A model generated the notes under the pieces. That model saw only the letters and a program-made list of their open reading frames with translations, had not been told where the DNA came from and searched no databases. Both the position numbers and the translations under genes were made by a program. DNA of 64,000 bases from Paenibacillus typhae. Lineage in GTDB: Bacteria > Bacillota > Bacilli > Paenibacillales > Paenibacillaceae. Positions 1-8,804 of the stretch are shown piece by piece (position 1 is the first letter of the stretch; each line of letters opens with the position of its first letter). The stretch covers positions 1 to 64,000 of the forward strand of contig NZ_FNDX01000004.1 of the NCBI RefSeq assembly GCF_900099765.1, given 5' to 3'.

Positions 1-340
1 TCCCCAGTTCACTGCATTATCTTTCAAACCATGCCGTTCCCTCTACGCCGGAGGGTTCTTCGCTGTTGTACCAAGTTCTTTACAGCTTCCATGGCCTTCG
101 TCCAGTTTAGCGAGACTCGGCTCCCTCTTTTCCCCTTTGCAGGGCCTTTTTGACGACGCGGCAGGATTCACTTGATGTTGCGGCCTGGGTTGTTGCTCGC
201 CCGGTCTCTGACCGGTACTTTTGTCGATGCGCTTTTACACACAGATTTCGCCATGCGCAAGCATCCTAGCTACAAGAGTGGCTTGGCCCCTCTCTTGGTT
301 GGACTTGCACCAACTAGATAATGCGTGCCTCTGGGCACGC
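1..340 (-). mobile_element. group II intron, 5' ribozyme portion (partial)
   Basis: Read on the minus strand, this segment starts with GCGTGCCCAGAGGCACGC, a short terminal hairpin like the 5' end of group IIC introns, whose usual start is GUGYG followed by CCC. It continues with a GTTGGTGCAAGTCCAACC stem-loop typical of domain I and then GC-rich paired segments, with GTGAACTGGGGA close to the left edge. No open reading frame covers it, which fits a catalytic RNA. The intron begins immediately after the T-run of the efp terminator. Class C introns are known to insert just downstream of intrinsic terminators. The reverse transcriptase/maturase gene and domains IV-VI would lie beyond the left edge. 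The class assignment is from memory of the family, not from an alignment. Confidence 0.72.
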
Positions 341-342
341 CT

Positions 343-380
343 AAACAAAAAAGCCTCCGCCGCTAAATAGCGGGGAGACT
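343..380 (-). terminator. intrinsic terminator of efp
   Basis: On the minus strand an imperfect GC-rich stem (AGTCTCCCCGCT paired with AGCGGCGGAGGCT around an ATTT loop) is followed by TTTTTTGTTT. It lies 24 bases after the efp stop codon and ends directly at the group II intron boundary. Confidence 0.85.
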
Positions 381-403
381 CTGTTAACTGGATAGGACTT
401 GTC

Positions 404-961
404 CTACGCGCGGGAGATATATTTACCTTCGCGGGTGTCGATCAGGAGAACGTCCCCTTCATTAATGAACAATGGAACCTGTACAGTATGGCCAGTTTCC
501 AGTGTAGCCGATTTGGTTGCGCCCTGAGCGGTGTTACCCTTAACACCCGGCTCAGTTTCAGTAACCTTCAGCTCAACGCTAGTAGGCAGGTTAATCCCGA
601 GGATTTCGCCCTGGTAGCTGACAATGTTAACCGTCATGTTTTCTCTCAGGAAGTTAAGCTCCCATTCAAGCTGCTTCGCGCTCAGCTCGAACTGATCGTA
701 AGTTTCGTTGTCCATGAATACATGGTCGGCACCGCTTGCATACAGGTACTGTACGCCGCGGTTTTCGATGATGGCACGGCCGATGGTTTCGCCGGCACGG
801 AAGGTGCGCTCAACGGTGTTGCCGTTGCGCAGGTTCTTCAGCTTGGAGCGGACGAATGCCGCACCCTTACCCGGTTTAACGTGCTGGAAATCAAGCACGG
901 TAAAGATATCGCCATCTACCTCTACGGTCAGGCCTGTTTTGAAGTCATTAACTGAAATCAC
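404..961 (-). CDS. efp: translation elongation factor P
   Basis: Elongation factor P relieves ribosome stalling at polyproline stretches. The protein of 185 residues has the family's usual length and three-beta-barrel organisation. From the GTG start it begins [17 protein letters not shown], and the conserved loop [13 protein letters not shown] places Lys32, the residue that is modified in Bacillus, at the expected position. The GTG start is preferred over an ATG 21 bases upstream because AGGAGGG sits 7 bases before the GTG and overlaps the upstream codons. It is the last gene of the yqhR-yqhT-efp block, 53 bases after yqhT, and ends in its own terminator. Confidence 0.97.
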   Translation of the reverse strand: MISVNDFKTGLTVEVDGDIFTVLDFQHVKPGKGAAFVRSKLKNLRNGNTVERTFRAGETIGRAIIENRGVQYLYASGADHVFMDNETYDQFELSAKQLEWELNFLRENMTVNIVSYQGEILGINLPTSVELKVTETEPGVKGNTAQGATKSATLETGHTVQVPLFINEGDVLLIDTREGKYISRA

Positions 962-1014
962 TAAAAATCCCTCCTGGATCATTAATCAACTTGGTGAATG
1001 GGTGATGCAAAATT

Positions 1015-2085
1015 CTAAAGCGTCAGATATTCCTTCGACGAATGCGTCAAAAGTGTAATACCGCTTTCGGTAATTACAATATCGTCTTCAATCCGTACTC
1101 CGCCTAGCCCTGACAGATAAATCCCCGGTTCAACGGTAACGACCATCCCCGGCTCCAGAATCTCGTCAGCAAGCTTGGAGAGCCGCGGCCATTCATGGAC
1201 CTCCATACCAAGGCCATGGCCTGTGCTGTGGCCGAAATACTCGCCGTAGCCGTAACGGGTAATGATATCGCGCGCAAGCGCATCCGCTTCCCGTCCGGTC
1301 ATGCCGGGCTTGATATTCGCCAGCGTGTGCAGCTGTGCTTCAAGCGTGATGTCATAGATTTCCTTCAGCTTGGGATCCGGCTTGCCCAGTGCAATCGTAC
1401 GGGTTACATCCGAGCAGTACCCGTCCAGCAGCGCACCGAAATCAAAGGTAACAAATTCATTGTTCCCGATGACCTTGCTGCTGGCTACACCATGCGGCAT
1501 GGCCGAACGTTCACCAGAGGCTACAATAGTGTCAAACGATGAAGAGGTTGCACCGTGGGTGCGCATGTAGAATTCCATTTCCAGATCCACATCACGCTCG
1601 GTCATGCCGGGCTTGATCACATTCAGGATATGGCTGAACGTTGCATCGGCCAGATCGGCCGCGCGCTGCATAACAGCCAGCTCATCCTCATCCTTGAACA
1701 TGCGCAGATTCTCAACCGCCTTGGACACGGGAACCAGCACTGCCGGCTGGAGCGCCTCGGCATAAGCCGTGTATGCGCTGAATGTAACATCATCCTGTTC
1801 AAAGCCCACACGGACACTTCCGCTCTGGGGCAGCAACTCCCGTACAGTATCAATGAATTTCGTCCCATGCTGTATAACCTTGAGGCCGGTTACCTGCTCC
1901 GCCGCCTGGGTCATATACCGGAAGTCAGTCAGCAGGTAGCTTTCATCGCCGGTAACCAGCACATAACCTGAAGAACCGGTGAATCCGCTCAGGTAACGGC
2001 GGTTATACCCGCTGGTAATTAACATAGCATCCAATCCCAGATCCTGCAGAACCTTACGCAGCTTGGAGACGCGCTTGTTGCCCAT
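1015..2085 (-). CDS. yqhT: Xaa-Pro aminopeptidase, M24 family
   Basis: This is a cytosolic metallopeptidase of the M24B type, expected to remove N-terminal residues preceding proline. The 356-residue protein has a creatinase-like N-terminal domain (about 1-130) and the pita-bread catalytic domain. The dinuclear metal ligands are seen in DFGALLDGYCSDVTRT, the HSTGHGLGMEVHE segment, VTVEPGIYL and GVRIEDDI. It is the homologue of Bacillus YqhT, which also sits directly upstream of efp. Two ATGs lie 6 bases apart; the second is chosen because AGGAG stands 7 bases before it but only about 2 bases before the first. Confidence 0.93.
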   Translation of the reverse strand: MGNKRVSKLRKVLQDLGLDAMLITSGYNRRYLSGFTGSSGYVLVTGDESYLLTDFRYMTQAAEQVTGLKVIQHGTKFIDTVRELLPQSGSVRVGFEQDDVTFSAYTAYAEALQPAVLVPVSKAVENLRMFKDEDELAVMQRAADLADATFSHILNVIKPGMTERDVDLEMEFYMRTHGATSSSFDTIVASGERSAMPHGVASSKVIGNNEFVTFDFGALLDGYCSDVTRTIALGKPDPKLKEIYDITLEAQLHTLANIKPGMTGREADALARDIITRYGYGEYFGHSTGHGLGMEVHEWPRLSKLADEILEPGMVVTVEPGIYLSGLGGVRIEDDIVITESGITLLTHSSKEYLTL

Positions 2086-2159
2086 TTTCATTCTCCTCTC
2101 GAAATAGCCACATTGTATTTTAACATAGGGTTATGCCCTTGAGAAGTTTTTTCGGGCGT

Positions 2160-2651
2160 TCAGGCCAGCTTTGTCCGCTGTTCGCGTTTTCTTTCATCTG
2201 TATACTCGATGGCTGCCGTGTACCCGATGAATAATCCCCAGAGCAAAAAGATGCAAAATTCGCTGACCACAGAGTTCCAGGGGAGCCTGAACATCGGCTG
2301 CTGCAGGAAAAGCCAGGACCCGGCGAGGAAGATTACCGCCCACCAGATCACACCGTATACCATTCCCGGCCAGGGCCCTTTTAGCTTGCGGAGGAGGAAT
2401 ACGTAGATAAGCGAAGCGATTACCGAGAACAGAATAAAAAACAGATATCCGGTCAGCTGTCCTGCGGGCTTCATTAAAAAAGCATGCTGAAAGAAAGGCT
2501 CTGCCAAAAAGCCCGGAATCACCTTGGTAAAATGAAAAACGTAGATCAGCCAGCGTATCCCTCCCCAGATTATTCCGGCAAATATCCCCAGCTCGATTGC
2601 AAAAAATAAAGGGTTCGTATGCCCTGATGCCTGCTTGCCTGCCTTGTTCAT
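2160..2651 (-). CDS. yqhR: YqhR-family membrane protein
   Basis: An integral membrane protein of 163 residues with four predicted helices (about 17-38, 66-87, 95-115 and 131-150) and a basic C-terminal tail. Sequence character and position next to yqhT and yqhQ identify it as the YqhR homologue. Its function is not established. It begins the minus-strand block, 74 bases before yqhT, and is divergent from yqhQ. In Bacillus the 3-dehydroquinate dehydratase gene aroQ (yqhS) follows at this point, but only 74 bases of non-coding DNA are present here. Confidence 0.85.
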   Translation of the reverse strand: MNKAGKQASGHTNPLFFAIELGIFAGIIWGGIRWLIYVFHFTKVIPGFLAEPFFQHAFLMKPAGQLTGYLFFILFSVIASLIYVFLLRKLKGPWPGMVYGVIWWAVIFLAGSWLFLQQPMFRLPWNSVVSEFCIFLLWGLFIGYTAAIEYTDERKREQRTKLA

Positions 2652-2802
2652 TATGTTGCCCCGCTTTCAGATGTGAATTGGCTGTACTGCTTGCCTCTTC
2701 CTCCTAGTATGCTCAGGAAAAGCCAATCCAACTAGCAATGTAAGCATAAATTAGTTACAATGGTTTATATCAATCATATTATTATCAGGGAAGGTGAATT
2801 GG

Positions 2803-3807
2803 TTGTCCCAGGAAACTCCCAGTTACGGCGGCCAGGCCGTTATCGAAGGCGTCATGTTCGGCGGCAAGCATATCAACGTAACAGCCGTACGGCGGAAGAA
2901 TCAGGAAATCACATTTTTGGAGGTGCCGAAGAGCGATAAGAGCTGGGTCATCAAGCTGCGCAAGATTCCGCTGCTTCGCGGCATTGTCAGTATTATAGAT
3001 TCCAGCGCCAAAGGCTCCAAGCATTTGAATTATTCAGCAGAATCGTTTGCTGAAGATGAGACTGACCCGGAGGAAGCGGCCAAGCAGAAGGACAAAGCCA
3101 AGGACAAGAAGAAAGAAGAAGGCTGGAGCCTCGGCATGATTTTTGGTGTCGCGGTGATGGGTATCCTGTCATTCCTGTTCGGCAAGCTGATCTTCACCCT
3201 GGTTCCGGTCTTTGTAGAGACGTATCTGTTCGGGGATGCATTTGATAACTACATTCTGCACAACCTTGTGGAAGGCGTCATTAAGCTGATTCTGCTGCTG
3301 ATCTACCTGACCGCTATTTCACAGACTCCGGTAATCAAACGGCTGTTCCAGTATCACGGGGCCGAGCACAAGGTTATCAGCGCCTTTGAAGCCGGAGAAG
3401 AACTAACTGTCGAGAACGTACAGAAATACAGCCGCCTGCATTACCGCTGCGGCAGCAGCTTCATGATGCTGACCATTATTCTCGGTGTTGTGATCTACTC
3501 CGTTGTTCCTTGGAGCAGTCTGACTGAACGCGTTCTGCAGCGTATCATTCTGCTGCCGGTTGTCATCGGAGTATCGTTTGAGGTTCTGAAAGGAACGAAC
3601 GCGGTACGCGACGTTCCATGGCTGAAGTATTTAGGTTACCCGGGCCTGTGGCTCCAGCTGCTTACCACCAAGGAACCTAAAGATGATATGGTTGAGGTGT
3701 CCATCGCCTCCTTTAACCGGATGCGCGAGCTGGACGCCATGATTGAAGCCAAAGGCTATATCGATGAAAGTGTGTCAGGCGGCGTATTGGATCCTGCGAA
3801 AGGATGA
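2803..3807 (+). CDS. yqhQ: DUF1385 membrane protein YqhQ
   Basis: A conserved DUF1385 protein of 334 residues. It opens with the family signature YGGQAVIEGVMFGG, has a lysine- and glutamate-rich stretch around 85-110, then three or more membrane helices, and the conserved segment QYHGAEHKVISAFEAGE followed by LHYRCGSS, whose His, Glu and Cys resemble a metal site. The biochemical role is unknown. TTG at 2803 is chosen because GGAAGGTG lies 6 bases upstream; an in-frame GTG at 2794 would have almost no spacing to a ribosome site. It is followed at 7 bases by yqhP. Confidence 0.88.
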   Translation: MSQETPSYGGQAVIEGVMFGGKHINVTAVRRKNQEITFLEVPKSDKSWVIKLRKIPLLRGIVSIIDSSAKGSKHLNYSAESFAEDETDPEEAAKQKDKAKDKKKEEGWSLGMIFGVAVMGILSFLFGKLIFTLVPVFVETYLFGDAFDNYILHNLVEGVIKLILLLIYLTAISQTPVIKRLFQYHGAEHKVISAFEAGEELTVENVQKYSRLHYRCGSSFMMLTIILGVVIYSVVPWSSLTERVLQRIILLPVVIGVSFEVLKGTNAVRDVPWLKYLGYPGLWLQLLTTKEPKDDMVEVSIASFNRMRELDAMIEAKGYIDESVSGGVLDPAKG

Positions 3808-3814
3808 TTGCCCT

Positions 3815-4162
3815 ATGATCAGGCATGCTTTACTTTTTTGGATCAGTGTTATTCTTGGCGTTTATGGACTGGTTTACGGGGTAATGAATTTCGGATTCTG
3901 GTGGCTGTTCCTGCAGCTGCTTCCGACCTTCATCCTGGTAGGACTGCTGGTGTTCGCTTACAGGCTGGCTATGAAAGGCCCGTCCTACGGCTCAGGCTCC
4001 GGCCGCTCCAGACCGAAGGTTAAACCATCCCAGAAGACAATGGCCAAGGTTGCCGGAGTCCGCAAGGGCCAGACAGCTCCCGGCAAACGTAAAACGTATC
4101 CATTTCAGGTTATTGAAGGCAGCAAAGGCAAAAACGACGATCAGCTGCCCAAATATCATTAG
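3815..4162 (+). CDS. yqhP: YqhP-like small membrane protein
   Basis: A protein of 115 residues with two hydrophobic helices (about 5-22 and 26-48) and a long basic cytoplasmic-looking tail ending in QLPKYH. It starts 7 bases after the yqhQ stop, with GGATGAT as ribosome site overlapping that stop, so the two are co-transcribed. Its position matches yqhP of Bacillus; the protein itself shows no known domain and its function is unknown. A longer in-frame extension into yqhQ has no ribosome site and is rejected. Confidence 0.75.
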   Translation: MIRHALLFWISVILGVYGLVYGVMNFGFWWLFLQLLPTFILVGLLVFAYRLAMKGPSYGSGSGRSRPKVKPSQKTMAKVAGVRKGQTAPGKRKTYPFQVIEGSKGKNDDQLPKYH

Positions 4163-4174
4163 AATAACAGCAAA

Positions 4175-4217
4175 GACCTCCCGGTGCTGCGCAAGCAGTC
4201 ATGCGGGAGGTTTTTTT
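4175..4217 (+). terminator. terminator after yqhQ-yqhP
   Basis: Stem GACCTCCCG / CGGGAGGT around a 20-base loop, followed by TTTTTTT. It lies 13 bases after the yqhP stop and closes the plus-strand pair. Confidence 0.9.
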
Positions 4218-4237
4218 GTGTGTAAAAATAATCCGCT

Positions 4238-5179
4238 CTAAATCCTGTGCTTGCGAGGCCGCCAGTTCCGGAAAAATTCCTCGCCTGCCTTTATTCCTGC
4301 CGCATACAGCTCATCGCTCTCCTGTGCGGAAAGATGAAATTGTGTCGTAGAGATGCCCAGGGTCGGTATCTTGACTGTACGCACGAACTTCTCCGTTTCT
4401 ATATAGCGCTCATCATGTGCGGACAGCATCGTGCCTACCATTGCCTGCAGCATGGTGAACGGCCCCGTAATCCGGTGCGGCTGCGGCTCCGTCTTTCCGA
4501 TCAGCTGGTAGCCGACCGTCGGTGTCCGGTGTTCAGGGCTCTTGAAGCCGTCCTTCTTTTCATCAAACAGCCACAGAGGAAAATTACTCAGCACCCCTCC
4601 GTCCACGACATAGACAAACTGCTCAATAAACGTCTTCCCCTGTGCCGCCTGCCCGTTTAACCTTAGCATGACCGGATCGAAGAAATAGGGAATGCTGCAG
4701 CTCATCCGCACCGCCTTGGCAACCTCGAACCTGTCCGGTGATATCCCGTACTCGGGAAGATCGTCCGGCAGCACAATAATCCGGCCGTTGGTAATATCCG
4801 ATGCGATGACCGACAGCTTGCCCCGGGGCAGATCGCTGAAGGTGACGATGCCTTTATCCATGAGGATGCCGCGCACCCAGCTCTCCAGGGCTTCTCCGGA
4901 ATACAGCCCCTTCTTGATCATGACACGCAGCGCCGGACCAATCAGTGCCGTGTTGTAGAGCATTCCCCGCTTGAGAAAGGAGGTAAACGGTGTCTGCTTG
5001 ATGATCCGGCTCATATCCTCCCCGTCGTAGCCTGCTGCCAGAAAAGCAGCGATAATCGAACCGGAGGAAGTTCCCGCCACTCTTTTAAAAACACCGCCTG
5101 CCCGCTCTGTCGCTTCAACCGCTCCGGCCAGCGCCACGCCTTTTACCCCGCCGCCTTCAAAGACTGCATTGATCTCCAT
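4238..5179 (-). CDS. yqhO: patatin-like phospholipase (YqhO type)
   Basis: A patatin-family acyl hydrolase of 313 residues, expected to act on phospholipids or related esters. The oxyanion hole FEGGGVKGVALAG lies near the N-terminus, the nucleophile elbow GTSSG follows around residues 36-40, and the second catalytic residue is in VVDGGVLSNFP around residue 195. The catalytic dyad is therefore complete. There is no signal peptide, so it is presumably cytosolic. ATG at 5179 is preferred over an upstream TTG that would almost touch the GGGGG ribosome site. It converges on yqhP, as expected for the yqhO-yqhP-yqhQ neighbourhood. Confidence 0.9.
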   Translation of the reverse strand: MEINAVFEGGGVKGVALAGAVEATERAGGVFKRVAGTSSGSIIAAFLAAGYDGEDMSRIIKQTPFTSFLKRGMLYNTALIGPALRVMIKKGLYSGEALESWVRGILMDKGIVTFSDLPRGKLSVIASDITNGRIIVLPDDLPEYGISPDRFEVAKAVRMSCSIPYFFDPVMLRLNGQAAQGKTFIEQFVYVVDGGVLSNFPLWLFDEKKDGFKSPEHRTPTVGYQLIGKTEPQPHRITGPFTMLQAMVGTMLSAHDERYIETEKFVRTVKIPTLGISTTQFHLSAQESDELYAAGIKAGEEFFRNWRPRKHRI

Positions 5180-5245
5180 ACACGGCAAACCCCCGTTCCA
5201 TAGATCTACTGCTTATCTATGAGCACGGGGGAATATTCATGACTT

Positions 5246-6889
5246 CTATGATTTAAAATAAAAGGCCAGCAGGCTTGCAAGCCCGTACGGATTACGTACG
5301 GCAACATCGTTAGCGCGGAACATAATGCTTCCGGCAACTTCCTCGTATTTATCATTGTATTTCAGCTGGTTGATAATCTGTTCACCGCTCTGCCATTCGG
5401 CTTTCTGATTAAGATCTCCTACCTTGTAAGCCGCCTGGCCGATGTACAGCCTGACGTCGGTGCCTTTGACCTCATTCACCCACCAGTCCACAAGCTTGTC
5501 ATAGCGGGCCGCCGAAAAGGACAGGCTCCAGTAAATCTGCGGGGCGATATAATCGATCCAGCCGTTCTTGATCCAGGTACGCGTATCCGCATACATATCG
5601 TCATAGGCCGTTACCCCTGCTGTAGTGTCCGATCCGGTACTGTCGGCCTTTTTGTTGCGCCAGACGCCGAACGGGCTGATTCCATAGGATACTGCCGGCT
5701 TGGCGGTATGAATCTCCTGGCCGAGCTGGCGGATGAATGCATTGATATTATTTCGCCGCCAGTCCGCCTTGCTGGCAATGCCTTCAGCGTTATATGCCTT
5801 GAAGGCTGCATCATCGGCAAAGGCCACACCCGAGGGATAGAAATAATCATCCAGATGCACACCGTCGATGTCATAGCCCCGGACGACCTCCATCACCGTA
5901 TCAATAATATGCTGGCGCGCCTCGGGGATGCCGGGATTAATATACAGCTTGCTGTCCGCCTTGACGATCCAGTCCGGATAGACCTTGGATACATGATTAC
6001 CGGCCAGGCCGGCAAGTGTAGCCGCAGAGGTGTCCGTCGTGGCCCGGAACGGGTTAAACCAGGCATGGATCTGCATGCCGCGCTGGTGTGCGGCACTCAC
6101 CATGTATTCCAGCGGATCATAGTCCGGAACCTTACCCTGCGTGCCGGTCAGCACCTTGGACCAGGGAACCAGCTGTGAAGTGTACAGGCTGTCCCCTGAG
6201 GGACGCACCTGCACAAATACAGCGTTGAAGCCGGTCGTCTGCAGCTTGTCCAGCAAGGTGTCAAACTCCTGCTTCTGTTTCGCCGAATTGCCAGCTGACG
6301 ACGTGGACGGCCAGTCCAGGTTGAACACGGTGGAGATCCAGGCTCCCTTCATCGCTTTCCCTGTATTACCGGGCAGTGTCGGTGCAGGGACGGAAGGCAC
6401 AGAAGGGGTTGGTACTGTCGGAACCGACGGCGCTGACGGGCCCGTGATCTCTGCATTTGAATACAGTGCGATATGCTTGGCCGCCTGGTTCCATACCACC
6501 TGAAGGCCGAGCTGTTCACTTACAAAGCGCAGCGGTACCATTACCCGGCCCTGTCTGATCTGTACCGAGGTATCCAGACGCACAGAGGCTGCATTTACCA
6601 GTGCTGTCTGTTTGCCGCTGGTCAGCTTCAGCACGGTATCTCCTTTGCTGATCGTCGCCGTCTTGCTGCTCTGGCTCCATTCAACCGCTGCACCAAGCCC
6701 TTGGCTGACTACACCGACCGGGACCATCGTTACGCCTGAGGCCGTAATATACGGCGGTACGTCAGGATTCAGCGCCTCCCCGTCCAGTTCAATCGTGATC
6801 TGAACCGCAGCCGCGCGGAGACTTGCCGGCCATACCGGCAGAAGCAGCAGCAGCACCATTACTCCCAAAAACCATTTTCGGTAATTCAT
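5246..6889 (-). CDS. secreted GH10-like (GHL10) hydrolase with copper-amine-oxidase-like N domain
   Basis: A secreted protein of 547 residues. A signal peptide (1-26, ending SLRAAA) is followed by a copper-amine-oxidase-like N-terminal domain (about 28-145, with two repeats containing MVPVGVVSQGLG and MVPLRFVSEQLG). A Ser-Pro-Val-Thr linker spans about 150-172. The catalytic part is a DUF187/GHL10 family-10-like glycosylhydrolase (about 178-500) with KGAWISTVFNLDWPS, AWFNPFRA, GVHLDDYFYPSG and IDYIAPQIYWS. Related proteins act on cell-wall or other glycans, but the substrate cannot be read here. The ribosome site GGGAGGAATT precedes the ATG. It is monocistronic. Confidence 0.88.
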   Translation of the reverse strand: MNYRKWFLGVMVLLLLLPVWPASLRAAAVQITIELDGEALNPDVPPYITASGVTMVPVGVVSQGLGAAVEWSQSSKTATISKGDTVLKLTSGKQTALVNAASVRLDTSVQIRQGRVMVPLRFVSEQLGLQVVWNQAAKHIALYSNAEITGPSAPSVPTVPTPSVPSVPAPTLPGNTGKAMKGAWISTVFNLDWPSTSSAGNSAKQKQEFDTLLDKLQTTGFNAVFVQVRPSGDSLYTSQLVPWSKVLTGTQGKVPDYDPLEYMVSAAHQRGMQIHAWFNPFRATTDTSAATLAGLAGNHVSKVYPDWIVKADSKLYINPGIPEARQHIIDTVMEVVRGYDIDGVHLDDYFYPSGVAFADDAAFKAYNAEGIASKADWRRNNINAFIRQLGQEIHTAKPAVSYGISPFGVWRNKKADSTGSDTTAGVTAYDDMYADTRTWIKNGWIDYIAPQIYWSLSFSAARYDKLVDWWVNEVKGTDVRLYIGQAAYKVGDLNQKAEWQSGEQIINQLKYNDKYEEVAGSIMFRANDVAVRNPYGLASLLAFYFKS

Positions 6890-6919
6890 AATTCCTCCCT
6901 GTTATGCATGAAATAAACG

Positions 6920-6960
6920 CAAAAAAACAGCCTCTCGTCCTTATGTAAGGGAGACGGCCG
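6920..6960 (-). terminator. terminator after mntR
   Basis: On the minus strand a bulged stem (GCC, TCTC and CCTTA pairing with TAAGG, GAGA and GGC) is followed by TGTTTTTTT. It lies between mntR and the downstream hydrolase gene, so the two are probably separate units. Confidence 0.75.
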
Positions 6961-7095
6961 TTTCTTGCAAAACGGAGAAATACAAGTAAAAGTATAACAG
7001 GCTGCTATACTTTCTCATACTTCGTTAAAGGACGTTATCCGTTTTGACGTAAAAAAACTGGAAAGGTTGCGGTATACCATACAGAAACAGACTTT

Positions 7096-7521
7096 TTATG
7101 AATCGCTGACCAGCTCATTGTGAATATCATATAAGGTCTTCACGCGTTCCTCATCACGGCGGAAATACTCCACCAGCGTTTCAATACGCGTAATCGAATC
7201 CCAGCTCAGATGATGCTCAATGCCTTCGACATCCTTATAAATATGCTCCTGCTGTACTCCGATCAGGCCGAGGAACTCCTCCAGCAGCTGATGCCGGTCA
7301 ACCAGCCGTTTTCCTACTTTTTTACCTTTGCTCGTCAGGACAAGCCCACGATATTTCTCATAGATGAGATATTCGTCCTTATCCAGTTTTTGGATCATCT
7401 TGGTTACAGAGGAGGGGTGTACTTCCAAGCCCTCGGCAATATCCGAAACCCGCGCATAACCCTTCTCGTCGATGAGCTTGTAAATGCGCTCCAAATAATC
7501 CTCCATGCTGGGTGTTGGCAT
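7096..7521 (-). CDS. mntR: manganese-responsive regulator MntR
   Basis: A DtxR-family repressor of 141 residues that senses Mn(II) and represses manganese uptake genes. An N-terminal winged helix (1-70) includes [20 protein letters not shown]. The dimer and metal domain keeps all ligands known for Bacillus MntR: Asp8, Glu11, His77, Glu99, Glu102 and His103. The length matches the family, which lacks the SH3-like domain of DtxR. Ribosome site GAGG lies 9 bases before the ATG. No manganese transporter is adjacent, so its targets are elsewhere. Confidence 0.96.
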   Translation of the reverse strand: MPTPSMEDYLERIYKLIDEKGYARVSDIAEGLEVHPSSVTKMIQKLDKDEYLIYEKYRGLVLTSKGKKVGKRLVDRHQLLEEFLGLIGVQQEHIYKDVEGIEHHLSWDSITRIETLVEYFRRDEERVKTLYDIHNELVSDS

Positions 7522-7714
7522 TCAAGTTTACCTCTTTTCTATAATGAGCGTGGCACTGGGGCCGAGCCTTGCTCTAACAATGATACATGTTTCTGCCGCT
7601 CCTTGGCAAGTCCCGCGGAAAAGCACCTGCTGCCATTAACGATGTTTACCATGATTTCAGAACAGCGCGAAATGGCACAATATCATTAAGCCTACACGGA
7701 AGGAGTGTGAGTTC

Positions 7715-8791
7715 ATGACAATCGCAATACCAGAACGTCCCGCTGTCAAAAGAAAACCGAGGCCCACCGGATTATTTATTCCTGAGCTGGTTTTTTTTGA
7801 GCCGGACGCCTTGAACTATCCCAAAGGGGAGCAGATCATGCAGTGGGTCAAAGCCCAAAACATCCCCTACCGGATGACCACCTCACATAACCGGATTACC
7901 AATCTGCCCGGTGAAGGCGAGCTGGAGCAATACAAAATCGCCAAGCGTACGCTGGTGGTAGGCCTGCGCAAAACGCTCACTTTTGACCAGTCCAAGCCTT
8001 CCGCCGATTATGCCATTCCTATTGCCACAGGCTGTATGGGCCATTGCCATTATTGTTATCTTCAGACCACGCTGGGCGCGAAGCCCTATATACGGGTGTA
8101 TGTAAATACATGGGATATCCTGGATGCCGCCAAAAAATACATCGATGAGCGCGCGCCGGAAATCACCACCTTTGAAGCTGCCTGTACCTCCGACCCGCTG
8201 GGGCTGGAGCATATCACAGGCTCGCTGGCCGAGCTGATTACGTACATGGCCAAGGAGCCGCTGGCCCGGCTGCGCTTTGTTACCAAGTATCAGCATGTCG
8301 ACCCCCTGCTCGGGCTGGAGCATAACGGGCATACCCGGATCCGCTTCAGCATTAACGCCGACTATGTAATCAAAAATTTTGAGCCTGCCACCGCCCGTTT
8401 CGAGGAACGGATTGAAGCCGCCGGGAAGGTGGCCAGAGCCGGTTATCCGCTGGGCTTCATCATTGCGCCCATCATCTGGCATGGCGGCTGGGAGGAAGGC
8501 TATGGGGAACTGCTGGCCAAGCTGGCGAAAGCGATGCCTCCCGGTACAGGCAAAGGCCTGACCTTCGAAATGATCCAGCACCGGTTCACCAAAACAGCCA
8601 AAGCGGTCATCGAGAAGCGTTATCCCAAATCCAAGCTGGAGATGGATATCGAGAAGCGCAAGAAGAAATGGGGCCGCTGGGGGCAGAACAAATATGTCTA
8701 TCCCGATGAACAGCAAACCGCCCTGCGCGAATTCATCACAGAGCGGATTTTTGAGCATTTCCCGGAAGCGGGCATTGATTATTTTACTTAA
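7715..8791 (+). CDS. splB: spore photoproduct lyase
   Basis: A radical-SAM enzyme of 358 residues that reverses the 5-thyminyl-5,6-dihydrothymine lesion formed by UV light in spore DNA. The cluster motif C-x3-C-x2-C is Cys107, Cys111 and Cys114 in ATGCMGHCHYCYL. The hydrogen-donating cysteine is Cys157 in FEAACTSDP, equivalent to Cys141 of Bacillus. The C-terminus is basic. A strong ribosome site (GGAAGGAG) precedes the ATG. The splA regulator found in Bacillus is absent. A TGATTTC/CACAATA pair near 7650-7690 may be a weak sigma-G-like promoter. Its presence implies the organism sporulates. It converges on ccdA with only 13 bases between them. Confidence 0.97.
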   Translation: MTIAIPERPAVKRKPRPTGLFIPELVFFEPDALNYPKGEQIMQWVKAQNIPYRMTTSHNRITNLPGEGELEQYKIAKRTLVVGLRKTLTFDQSKPSADYAIPIATGCMGHCHYCYLQTTLGAKPYIRVYVNTWDILDAAKKYIDERAPEITTFEAACTSDPLGLEHITGSLAELITYMAKEPLARLRFVTKYQHVDPLLGLEHNGHTRIRFSINADYVIKNFEPATARFEERIEAAGKVARAGYPLGFIIAPIIWHGGWEEGYGELLAKLAKAMPPGTGKGLTFEMIQHRFTKTAKAVIEKRYPKSKLEMDIEKRKKKWGRWGQNKYVYPDEQQTALREFITERIFEHFPEAGIDYFT

Positions 8792-8804
8792 ATACCGAAC
8801 AATA

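Noticed and set aside
1..340. A protein-coding gene or rRNA fragment at the left edge
   Set aside because: No sustained frame and no rRNA motif; the reverse strand has the hairpins of a group II intron 5' end.
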